Below the pieces are notes generated by a model. That model had not been told where the DNA came from and did no database searches. It was given only the letters and a program-made list of their open reading frames with translations. The position numbers were made by a program, and so were the translations under genes. Source: Beverwykella pulmonaria (taxonomy: Eukaryota; Ascomycota; Dothideomycetes; Pleosporales; Melanommataceae). From it: a stretch of DNA of 64,000 nt. Below are positions 10,210-20,789 of the stretch, one piece after another. The stretch's first letter is position 1. The number at the start of each line of letters is the position of its first letter. The stretch lies in contig BCHH01000005.1 of the NCBI GenBank assembly GCA_001599595.1, positions 334,608-398,607 of the forward strand. The letters are read 5' to 3'.

Positions 10210-12938
10210 TTAGCGGAAGGCGCCGTAGCCGCCACCACTGCGATGAATGTTGCGGGTGCCGTACCGGTTGATCTGTAGCCCGGCTGGTGGTCCAGTACGG
10301 GTAGCAAGAGCTGGGTTGCAGCAGAGCATGGCGACGCGGGAGCCATATTTGGAACCACGAAGAGAGACCATGTGCTTGCGGACGTGCGAAGCTACCAGCT
10401 CACGGTGATAGGAACTGCTATTAGTCAAGATATACTGGATGAGGTAGTTACCGAATTGATCACTGGAAACTGCATGGCGTTAGCAAAAAGCTCAATCTGG
10501 AAATGTTCGGAAGAATTTACTATCGATTAATGGCATGCGTGGACGGTCCTGGTGACCTTCGCAAGCCCTCTCGATATAGCGATCGAGAAACTCGTTGCCG
10601 CCGATCTTGAGACACTTCTCGATCACTTTGGAAGCATACTGGTCCATGCTATACTCAGTGGCGAAGCGAAGAATGTGATCGATTGCTCGGCTACGGTCTG
10701 CTGGAGCTCCATGTTCGCAAATGTGCTGAATGCACCAATTGCCGAACTGGCCGTGGGAGATGACATCGATGCTAGCGAGAACTTCGTTGATGCAAGGACG
10801 CTGTAGAGTTCTGTTAGCTTTGATGACTTTGTGTGGCTGAGCAGAAAGAAAGCGTACCTTGTCTTCTTCGAGGCAGTTCTCGAAGATGTTTTGAACGACC
10901 AGGCTGCCGGTCTCGCCTAAGGCAACTTCATGCCACATGCCACAAAGGGCCTCGTTGACGTAGCGCATGATCTGTGGGGGCGAATCGCTCCAGCGGAGCT
11001 CGAACAGCTTCTGCCAAACATGGCAAGCATAGCGATGAATGATTGTTTCAGGAATGCGGCGGAGAAGTTCGTGAACCATCGTAGCTTTGTACTCCTCTGG
11101 GACGGCATCGAACGCCTTCTGGATGACATGGCAACCGAACGCGTCCATGCTGAGGGTGAGTGTGTTGCCACGAATGGCTCTGGCAATGGCGATGACCTGC
11201 CCTGGGGTGCCATGCTCAAAGCAGCGCTGAACCAGGAAGTTGCCGAAGCGATTGACCATCAATGGATAGGCTTGAGCAATGATCGACTCAACGACCTCGA
11301 ACTTCTGATCCGCCGTGCCGACCTTGAGCTTCTGTTGAAGGAAGATAGAAGCCTGTTGATCGTTGTTGCAAATGATCTTGTTAACGATATACTTCCAGTT
11401 GCAGTTCATGTTGCGGTCGAGAAGTTGACGATAGTTCATCGGCTCCGTAGGCGGCACGTACTGGACACCAGACTCACTCGTGGGCTGGAGAATGCTCAAA
11501 TTATTCGTGTCCACTCCATTATAGGAGGGAGGTGTGTCCACCCGTGTGTTCCATGGAGTTGGTGCCATAGCATCTACCCTGAACTTAGTGGACTCGGGTG
11601 ACAGACGAGTCCCCATACTACCGATCGGGTGGGGAGCCATGTTGCTTGGCGGAGCATACATGCTCATGGATGGCATGGAGATCGGTGGCAAAGCCGGACT
11701 CATGTCTCTACCAGAGGCTTCAGCGGCTGGATTGGTGTAGCTAGGGTGCTGGCTGTAGCGAGGAGCGTCAAAGGCAAAACCGGAATATCTAGGAGGGTTA
11801 GAGGTCAAATTATTGCGGTAACTCTGATCCAGCGGAAAGTGGGTAGGTTCGTTTAAGTAACCGTTGCGACCACGATAGCCCGACTGTCCAGTGGAAGGGC
11901 GCGACTGTGGCTGAATTTGCCCGAAGATCTGTGAGTTCATGTCCATGTCCATGTTGCCACCGTAGAAAGAGTGTGAAGAATCGTTGCCCCAAGCATTCAT
12001 CGTGGTAGGATACTGCTGACTCATGGGTGCAGCGTTGTTCACAGCTTCTGACTGTCTAGCTTCATTGCCCGAGATGGCTTGACCTTTACCAAACGGCTTC
12101 GTATAACTCTTTTCAGTCAGAATGTCTTCTTGCAAAGGCCAGCTCTCCTGTCGACAGTAGTTTGGCCAAGTCGATGCATTGGACTTGTTTTGCATCTGCG
12201 ATACTGTTTGCTCTGTGAAATCGCCATTGAAGTAGTTGTAGTCTGCCTCGGAAGACTGGCCGATGTAGTCGAGGGTTGACTTGGTGAAATGAGTAGTGTG
12301 TAGCTCTTGGTTCATGCGGGCGACTTCATTGCGAGCGACCTCGAGCTCGCTCTTCAGTTTCTGAAGCTCGGAGGCATCGACGACCACCGAGTCGGGCTCA
12401 GTCGTGGGCGTCATCGCGAAATTGTCTGTAGCCGGAGTGATTGAGACGGAGCCATTGGACAAGGGGTTGAACTGCTCATGCGGAGATGAACGCTCGCTGG
12501 GACACTGCAGATGAGAATCAACGACGGATGGATGCTCATCGTGGGCATCCGAATAGACTTTGAGCTTCTAGACTAGTCAGCATGTTTACTCGCCACTTTG
12601 AGGTTGCTTGGGATTGCCAAAGAGATGGAGCGGGGAATGGGTTGACAGACCTTGTAGGCATCTGTGCCATTGGTCGATGCCATTGCTGACAGCGGGAACT
12701 GAGGGCCGCAGGCAGTCGAAGTGAACGGGCATGAGGTGGAGTTTGGACGCTTCACACCCTGCATGTTGGATGTCAAAAATGGGTTGCCGAAATGACATGG
12801 GGCAAGAGGGTGGCGAGATCCTACCGCCATGCCCAATGCCTCTGGAAATTTGTCGACGTGAAGATCCTCCGCGATTGAGAAGCGAGCCGAACCTTTGCGA
12901 GGCGTTGGAGAGCCGTCGGAGGTAATGTTGAGGCTCAT
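10210..12938 (-). CDS. Pumilio-family (PUF) RNA-binding protein
   Basis: Exons 12938-12651, 12567-10858, 10800-10521 and 10469-10210 give 845 residues. The N-terminal half is low-complexity (Ser, Asn, Gln, Pro) with a short coiled coil near residues 130-165 (ELQKLKSELEVARNEVARMN). The C-terminal part is a Pumilio homology domain. Successive repeat cores read FGNFLVQRCFEHG, FGCHVIQKAFD, YACHVWQKLFE, GSLVVQNIFEN, FGNWCIQHICEHG, YASKVIEKCLK and FGNYLIQYIL. PUF proteins bind UGUR-containing 3' UTRs and repress or localise mRNAs. The cores deviate from the canonical NGNHVIQK pattern, so specificity may be unusual. The 57-nt intron at 10801-10857 is a multiple of three without stops. A longer frame extends 5' to 13004 but only by non-ATG codons, so ATG 12938 was chosen. 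No RRM is visible, which argues against Jsn1/Puf2 type. Confidence 0.88.
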
Positions 12939-13599
12939 CTTGATGTCCTCCGAGTTAGTCGTAGGTTGGGAAATGTCGAGCTGAGATACAGCGGTACTCA
13001 GCAACTGAGATGAGTACAGGTTCTGAGAGAGGTTGTTGATGTGATTCCTGTTTGGCGGCGGTAAATGGCCGAAGAAGATGCAGAAACGACCTGATGAAAG
13101 GGAGTGTAGTAGAAGCTAGGACGTGACAAGTGCTTCCAGTTCGCAATTGACCTTCGTAGAAGGCCAAGAAGATCGAACAATGAAATAGCGACTTAAGTGG
13201 TGGAATGTAAGCAAGTTCGCTCGCTGTTCAAGCAGAAGGCTGTTGGAGGTGACAGAGGATAGAGGTAGGAGAGGGTGATGACAGCAGCCGCGACCGCCGC
13301 TCCAACAAGAGAGATGGAAACGATGAGGAAGGAACAGAGAAAACCCTTCGTCGAATACAGAAGATATTGAAGGAGAGTGGAGTTTGGTGGGTGGGTGAGA
13401 GAGTGAGGAAAGTGAGGGCGACGGCCAGGAAATCTATATCAAGAGCAAGAGCGCAGGGAAGGGGCGACAGTAAGCACGCTTGGCGAGCGCACCATTTACG
13501 CGCGCAATGTCCCCTTCAACTATGTATATATAGAGTGAGAGAGAGCATCGCTCTGAAATAGGTTGTGTGGGCTGGCGAAGCTTCTAGGAGACTTCACTC
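12939..13599. other. 5' region of the PUF gene, no gene recognised
   Basis: This is probably promoter and long 5' leader of the minus-strand PUF gene. Purine-rich runs at about 13300-13450 and a TATATATA at 13522-13531 are visible. A CATCTCAG just upstream of the in-frame extension (about 13005-13012) could be a 3' splice site, so a 5' UTR intron is possible. Confidence 0.4.
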
Positions 13600-16491
13600 T
13601 CAGTACACCAGCGACGATGGCGTCACCTCCCACTCATGGCCGAAGAACCCCAACGCCAACGCGCCTTCGACACCCTTCCACCGAGCGCTCTCCCCAAGCA
13701 CAACAAAATCAGGTTGCCCGACGCCTGTGAGCATAGGAACGACACGTGCTGCAAGTGAAAGACCAAGATTATCGGATCCCCAGAGCACGAGTTCCAGCCG
13801 CTCATCCTCCAAAGGCCGCAGGAATGCCGCGCCTAGCTGAGCGTCGCCCAAATACTCATGTCGACGTCCTCGACTGTCTCGTACAGATGCACCGGTAGCT
13901 CCTGCTTGGACGGGAAAGTCGGCGTGGAGGCTTGGCGGAGCCTCTCCGATGGCGATGGAAATGACATTACCGGTATCATTAGCACTATCGACTCTCGATT
14001 CCGCAGTAACAATGACCGAGTCGGCTGAGAAATACTGGTGGAGGTTGCGCGCCACTTGAAGGGCTATGCGAGCGGTCTGGTTGCCCTGATGGCGGATTAC
14101 AAACGGGCCTCGGGTGCGGAGGATGGCAGTCATGGTACCCAGCTGCCTGCCGCGGCGATGGAGGATATCGTCATCAGTTTCAAAGAGGGCGCCGACCTTC
14201 TAGGTTAGCGCAGTGTATGGGCGCAGCGAAGAACTACTTGCTACTAACCTTCCATGATTCAGCGGCCTTGGACACACTGAGTGATTCTGCGAGTTCCAGC
14301 TCTTGTCCGTCAATAGTAACCGCTTGCCGTTCCCATAGCGGGGGCTCGAACACCAGACTGAGGACGTTGGATGTCTTGATGACTTGTCCCTTCACCTCCA
14401 CCATTCCGTATTGTCCAGGATCTTCTAAATGAGTGACCAGAATCCCGCCCTTGGAACCCATGTCCCCAGGATCACCAACAACGAAGCTGAAATCTGTCAA
14501 CTTCCTAGGAATCGTGTGGTTGCTTACTGTTTGCTTATAGTAAAAGTCAACCAACTGTGGGGTCGTCTGGACCGTGTCCCACCAGTGATTTCGTCTAGGA
14601 ACTTCGTTATAGCTGGAGTTAGTGCCGGCTTGAAACAGTAGCTGGCTTAGGAGTCTTGAGTTGTATGCTGGAACGTTGTCGTCTATCTCTCCGTGTTGTT
14701 GTAAGACCGGTATACCTTTGGCGTTCTCCATGAGCATCTCATGGCGATAGCTGTTGAGTGAGCTGCTAATAATTGCCGTGCGTCTTGGGTCCATCGGCTG
14801 CCAGAGTTCGTATGGTACATATTCTGTGCGTGTTAGTTCGCTTGTCATTATTGGCGGAGGCAGCAGCATACTCTGTATGGAAGCGTAGCCTGAAATGGGA
14901 GCCGCAGCTATTATTTTGTCTGGGCGATGCGTAAGTGCGTACCATGTCGCTTGGCCTGTGCAGCATTAGCAGGTGGTATGAACTGTAGTCTCTAGACGTA
15001 CCCCCATTCGAGTGCCCGGTCACAATCCATCGACTGACGTCTACCCCGGGCCCTTGCCATCCAACATGTTCGATCCAAGAGGGTATGTTGTTGATCGCAG
15101 CTTCGACGTCCGTAAAGCCCCAATTATCTATTGAATCAGGTTACTCGTGCCTGTAAACAGCAAAGAGTGTACTTACGCCAATCATCACCACTCCAAGGCG
15201 TAACTCCTGTGGGATACATGACCCAAGAGCACAAGTCGGGAACGGGATCTAGCGCATGAGCGACAATCCCGTTGTCTGCCTCCAGACCAGCTCCATGGAA
15301 ACTCAAAAGAATTGGAAGTTGCTTCTTTCTAGATGGACATGTCGCATTCTTAGCAGGCGCCCTGAGAATGGCGTATGAGACCATGCCCCCAGGATGAAGA
15401 TATGTGATTTTATGCGGGTCATATATAGACTGTTTGGTAAGGTTCTGCGAGAACTCTAAATACGAGAATTGACCATCACCATCAACGGTCTTGTACGTGA
15501 CAATAAATTGTACTGATGAAGCATTACGCGCTGACAAAGAAATATTGAAAGCAACCGGCCTGGTTTGACCCGCTACTATTATTACACTCAAAGCATTATT
15601 GGGGGACTTATCGTGTGTCTGATCCAAAGTCAACGCCCGCGAACTCTGCGCGAAAACAGCCTGTAAATCCAACCCTTGCAATGAAAGAGGAGGTCTCCCG
15701 TCATGCGGCTGGATCCCAACTATCTCAATATCATTTTCTCCACTGTTACGGAGGGAAACAGAAGCTATTGAGCTAGCAAGTTTGCCATCCACCACATCCG
15801 ATATCAATATGTCAGGTTTCGCCAGTTCGAGGGTTCCTGAGGCAATCCGGGCGTCTAACAAGACATCAATGGTGGGCTTCAGAATACCCCCAAAGGCCCT
15901 CACATCCCGGACGAGGCGTAGGTCGATCTTGTGAGTGCCTGGAGCGAGGTGGAGGACAGGCGGGGCTTTTCTAAAGGCATAGAGGTCTCCTCCAAAGTAA
16001 TGGGCATCGTCAACCCAATATTCGAGAATGGCATCCGTGTACAGGATGACAGGCCGTGTCGTATTTCCAGTGACGATGATCTCTCCCCGAGCCCAGGCTT
16101 GATACTGCACTGCAGCCCACCCGTAGATGACTTTAAGGAAATCCCAGTCAACGTTGGAGTAGCTGACGCTCAAGGAAGCATTGGCCGAGGTTGCAGTGCT
16201 AGAGGACTGCTTCACTTCGATTGTGACCCACTTCGCCGTCCCATTGGTAGGTAGAGAGCTACGGAATTGAGCGTTCTGATCATATTGCAGTTGCCGAAAG
16301 CCTCCAAGATACTCGAGAGGGTCCGCCCCCCAGGTTGCTTCTAAAGGATCTATCAGTATCTATTCCAGGATTCCATCATGATTGGAAACTATCATGCCTC
16401 TCGTCCCGATCTGGAATGGACCCAGGATGTGCCATTCAGTGCTGAATGCGAGAGTTGACCCCTCCCCTTGACGAAGATCTAATGGGACCAT
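13600..16491 (-). CDS. S9-type (prolyl-oligopeptidase-like) alpha/beta serine hydrolase
   Basis: Six exons (16491-16398, 16340-15177, 15127-15002, 14955-14872, 14823-14249, 14199-13600) give 880 residues. The N-terminal about 350 residues look like beta-rich domains. The hydrolase domain has the oxyanion-type LPILLSFHGAGLE and a nucleophile elbow GHSNGG (Ser about 459). The acid residue is probably in HGEIDDNVP (about 537) and the histidine in NHWW (about 569). About 300 residues follow, which is more than in a simple esterase. Related fungal proteins are annotated as S9 peptidases; the substrate is unknown. The first intron, 16341-16397, has no usable GT but a GC donor that joins FQIGTR to EATWGADPLE. 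No signal peptide follows ATG 16491, although paralogues that I recall seem to be secreted; an upstream exon may be missing. Confidence 0.78.
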
Positions 16492-16768
16492 CGTGTAAAG
16501 AAGGTGTGATTGGTAGGATCGGTAGCTGATTTCTCTTCTTGCTATTATATAAAGATAAAGAAGAAAGAACAACGACGAGAGGAGTGCCTGCTTACATACA
16601 CGCCGTTTTCTGCATTAGTAATCTTCAATTCTACTCGTGCGACAAGTAGGATCGCCAAGACATGAGTCACGTGCATGGGCGATCCAGGCTTGGCAGTGAC
16701 GAACGCCGTCTTTGAAGATGCTGAATATACGTTTTTGGCAGCAAATTTACAGCTTTTGATCCTCTATC
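16492..16768. other. Gap between S9 hydrolase and transposon remnant
   Basis: A hydrophobic stretch without an ATG precedes the predicted hydrolase start (about 16525-16572). A GTATGT at 16596-16601 on the minus strand could be a donor of an unrecognised leader exon. The remainder may be flank of the dead transposon. Confidence 0.3.
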
Positions 16769-17870
16769 ATGCCTCAATTTGACCTGCCAACCCGTGCGGC
16801 TATTGTCACCCTCAGATCTGAAGGTCGCGGATGGACCTACATCTCAGAGAAGCTTGCCAACTGTTCCCCTTCTGGAGTACAGCACTTCTTTGATCGCGTA
16901 CTTCAACGAGCCAACTGTGATCCCGATCACCTTAGCCTCCCCATCCTACTCAAACACCTCTCCGATGAGACTCAACGCGGCCGGGAGGAGCGCTTCCCTG
17001 AAGGATCTGCTGTAGCAGAGGGGTGGCGACTATGGATCAAGAACATGAGGATATGCCTCTTAATAGGATAATAAGGATTGTGGAGGACCAGGAGAATGTA
17101 CGGATACCTCCTACCACAGGCTATAAAGTGCTGAAGGAAGCAGGGATAGTCAAGAGAGCTGGAGCTCACTCCTGAGCAGGAGCAGTACTGTGTAGTGTTC
17201 TGTGCCTGAGCTCTTGAGCTATTCTGGCTACCAATACAACCTCTCATTATATTTACAGATGAGATGTCTGTACAGTCTGATCGCCACTGTAAGCGAAAAG
17301 AGTCTCAATGAAAAGGGGTAGTATACGTTTGAGCATGCTCGGTCACCACCAAATACCTATCATACAGTTGTGTTCTAGGGCGCAATTTGTGAAGGTTACA
17401 GGCATGGGCCATTCTATATCTAGGAGAAGGAAGAGCCAGAGGAGACTCCGAAGCTTGAAGCTGTAATATATATCAATAACCAGAAGGCTACTAATATTGT
17501 AGCTATGGAGAGAGAGCTCTCTGAGATTCCTGGTACTTACGAGCACCAAGTTCTACAAGAACTCAACATTAATGTACGCCAACAGGATGTCATTAATCCT
17601 CTACCCTCTGGATATAGGCGTCAACCCCGGCGGCTAGAGTGGGTGTTCAAAGCTGAGCTAGAGAAGCGTGGAGAGAAGACGAAGGGTGGCACTTGGCTGT
17701 ATCAATGTTGTAGACTGGCCAGCCAAATCCCCAGACCTTAACAAGATAAAGAAGGTTTGAGACCTTCCAAAAGACAACGTCGAGGCTCTCCGCGTAGCTT
17801 TACACCACAATCAACTTGTCAGGACGGCTATTAAAGAGAAACTACGGGTAGCTTAGAATCAACTCCCGCA
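16769..17870 (+). mobile_element. Dead Tc1/mariner-type transposase
   Basis: The first 100 codons from ATG 16769 are open and give a helix-turn-helix-type N-terminus (LPTRAAIVTLRSEGRGWTY) typical of fungal Tc1/mariner transposases. After about 17070 the homology continues only with stops and shifts. A block IFTDEMSVQSD near 17250 fits the first catalytic aspartate. DWPAKSPDLN at about 17713-17742 is the hallmark block before the last acidic residue. There NPIE(N)VW has become NKIKKV-stop: a G-to-A change would turn both the catalytic Glu codon into Lys and the Trp codon into TGA. I could not find convincing terminal inverted repeats. It cannot encode active transposase. Confidence 0.78.
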
Positions 17871-18425
17871 CGAAAAGGTAGACAATGAGTGCTGTGACTT
17901 CGATAGAAAACTCACGCAATGTAGAGACAATGGTGGAAGGAATAATTTCTATGGATAATACACTATATCAATTCACACACTGCCTATAGACACATCTGGC
18001 CATGGTGGAGAGCAAAAAGTCGCAAGCGGAGCTTCTTAACATGGTGCAATCAGCAGTGCAGATAAGGACCAACCATGTGGCGCGAATGGGGGGTGCACTT
18101 TGACACGCTGTGGTTGGATCAAGCACCAGTCACATCCTTGGCAGGTGTATGCGGCGGAACCCGCCAATTCTGCATCCGGACGCGAGGATACCGTACATCT
18201 AATTTCAGCGACATTGATAGTCTTTCTTTTCTCCTCCCTCTCCGCGCCCCTTGGGTTAAGCCTCGATCTCAGCTAAGCTGCACGCCCCAGCGTGTAACCT
18301 CCGAACCTCCCAGGGAGCAGCACCGCTTCGCAGACCGGCGCGCTTCGACCATCGCATCCCTAGACGTCCCCATGGCTTCACAAACGACATAACGAACCCT
18401 CTACGATCTCCTTACTGCACGCGCA
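17871..18425. other. Upstream region of SLY41-like gene
   Basis: No gene is supported. The first part may still belong to the transposon remnant. The later CT-rich part (about 18220-18420) is a typical fungal promoter and 5' leader. Confidence 0.4.
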
Positions 18426-20125
18426 ATGGCACCGGCATCGCCTCAAGACTCGAACACGCACGCTACCTTCAAATTCCCGCCGTTCCAACCCGATCTCCTA
18501 CCCACCCATGAGGAGGAGCCGTTCGGCGTCAGCTCATCGCGGACACCTAGTCCGATCCGCACAACACACTCGAACAACAACACGCCATCTGACAGGTGGC
18601 AGCCACGCAAAGACCAGAGAAATGGGTACATGAATGGGTCGGCGCATCTGCCCTCAACAAAAACCGGGCATGGGAGACAGAAGAGCCTGAGCGAGGCATT
18701 CAGGACAATACGGACCAGGAAGGGGAGCGTCAGCCAGAATGCGCATGAGATTGCAGAGGCGCTCAAGGCGCCGCTTTCCCCGAGGCTCATTGTACGTAGA
18801 TGAATGGGGGTCCTGATTGAGGGCTAAGAACTAACCGGACGTAGGTGCTGTGCGCTGTATGGTACATGGCCTCGATTTTCACAAACACCTCCTCCAAAGC
18901 CATCCTGACTGCACTCCCGAAACCCTTCACCCTCACACTGGTGCAATTCGCCTTTGTGTCCTCATGGTGTTTGTTCTTTGCCGCCCTAGCCAAAAGATAC
19001 CCCCGATTAAAGCAGGCAATACCTGTGCTCAAGTATGGAATCCGCTCTCCAAGCCGGTCGCTCATTATCACGACCCTACCGCTCGCCATTTTCCAAGTTG
19101 GAGGACATCTTTGTAGCTCTGCTGCTACGTCGCGGATCCCAGTGTCTCTCGTGCACACTATCAAGGGGCTGTCGCCACTTCTGACAGTCATGGCATACCG
19201 GATCGTTTTTAAGATCGAGTACTCGATTCCGACCTACCTCTCCCTGATCCCCCTGACGTTCGGCGTCGTCCTGGCCTGTTCGGCGGACTTCAATGCCAAC
19301 TTCATAGGCCTACTTATGGCGTTTGCTAGCGCCATTCTCTTCGTGACGCAGAACATAGTCTCGAAACAGATCTTCAACGACGCTGCGGCTTCAGAAAAAG
19401 ACGGCCTGCCGCCCACAAAGTTCTCGAAACCGGACAAGCTCAATCTCCTATACTATTCCTCCGGCCTGGCCTTTCTCCTCACGGTTCCGCTCTGGCTCTT
19501 TTACGAGGGTTTCACGCTTCTGGGCGATTTCCTGAGGGATGCATCCATCGACCTTTCGAACCGGCCTGGGAGCTACGACCATGGAAGGCTCGTCCTTGAG
19601 TTCTTGTTCAATGGGACCTTCCACTTCGGACAAAATATCGTAGCATTTGTCCTCCTCTCTATGATCTCACCAGTCACCTACTCCGTTGCCAGCCTCATAA
19701 AGCGTGTCTTCGTCATCGTGTTCGCAATCGTCTGGTTCGGCAAGCCCATGACCAGGGTCCAAGCGGGCGGTTTCCTTCTCACCTTTGTTGGGCTCTATCT
19801 GTACGACCGAACGTCGGATGCGGCCAAAGCGGACAAGCGCGCCAAAGCACTTCAGGCCAAGAGTCATGGGAGTTTGCTCCCCCTTACCACCGACAAACTC
19901 TCGAAGCCCACATTCACCGCCAGCCCGTCGACGTTCTCAGCGGGCACGGGCGCGTACCCGTTATCGAATGGCTCGGCAGAGCAGAGGGACGAGAAAAAGT
20001 TTGACGATGCGGGCACGGGTGCACATCAGTCGCGTTGGTTGCCGCCTGGGACGAAGCAAGAGGAAACGTGGCGACCAAATGGGATGAATGGAAGGCCTGG
20101 GGGCGTGGGGGTGTCTCATGGTTGA
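18426..20125 (+). CDS. SLY41: SLY41-like TPT-family membrane transporter
   Basis: Exons 18426-18791 and 18845-20125 give 548 residues. Residues 1-120 are a hydrophilic Ser/Pro/Arg-rich cytosolic region. From about 123 there are some nine to ten membrane helices of the triose-phosphate/nucleotide-sugar transporter superfamily. Landmarks are FTNTSSKAIL, PVSLVHTIKGLSPLLTVMAY (a TPT signature) and SPVTYSVASLIKRVFVIVFA. A long hydrophilic tail follows. In yeast Sly41 sits in ER/Golgi membranes and its overexpression suppresses loss of Ypt1. The substrate is not certain and cannot be read from sequence. The 53-nt intron ends GTAG with the next exon opening in phase at GTG CTG. A plain SLC35E-type transporter is the alternative name. 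It lies beside SEY1 on the same strand, 664 bp apart, with no evidence of co-regulation. Confidence 0.8.
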
Positions 20126-20789
20126 CATATCGGAATGCATTTTTTTTTCCTGGGTGCTAGCGCTATGATTCATTCGGGCTCCTGCGGCGTTGCGTTTTGT
20201 GTACTTTCAAAATGGACGGGGTGGCTGCGGGCATATGATGAACGAGGCTTGTTAGATAGAGTGGGCATTTGCATGGGCGTTATATAGAGACCTATTTAGG
20301 AATTGTTAAACATGCGGGATGGGGAAATACTGGACGCTAGACTTGAAGCATAGTACCGGCACTAATATAATGCATAGTCCTTTCTGCCAGATACAACAGG
20401 GCAGAGTAGGTCTGAATCGATTCTTTCGATATGCTTATGGATTTACTCCCTTTGGCAGGGAGGAGTGATGCGGCGAGAGAATGCGCCAAGACCCGCGCTG
20501 AGCAGGTTGAACATGGCACGTCTTCACTTCAAGGATCCGGATAGGCAACCAGTTCTAGAGAGAGGCACCCAGGATCGACCTGATCACACGTTGCCCTGTC
20601 GTATATGCCAGAGAGGACGTTGGCCACGCGGTGAATGTCATGCAGGCAGGCGTCATTTGAGCGCGGGCAACACCTTGCCAGTCTAAGCGAGCGGCCGACC
20701 CTACGCCTCGCCGCGTGAGATCAACGGCACGTCTCCTTCCACCGCCAGTTTTTCTTTCAGCGCCTTTGCTGGCCAAGCCCTTCCAAACC
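20126..20789. other. Intergenic between SLY41-like gene and SEY1
   Basis: This holds the 3' UTR of the first gene (poly-T at 20141-20149) and the SEY1 promoter, CT-rich just before the ATG. No gene is seen. Confidence 0.45.

Noticed and set aside
12939..13004. 22-codon 5' extension of the PUF reading frame.
   Set aside because: It opens only with non-ATG codons and no upstream exon with an ATG could be joined.
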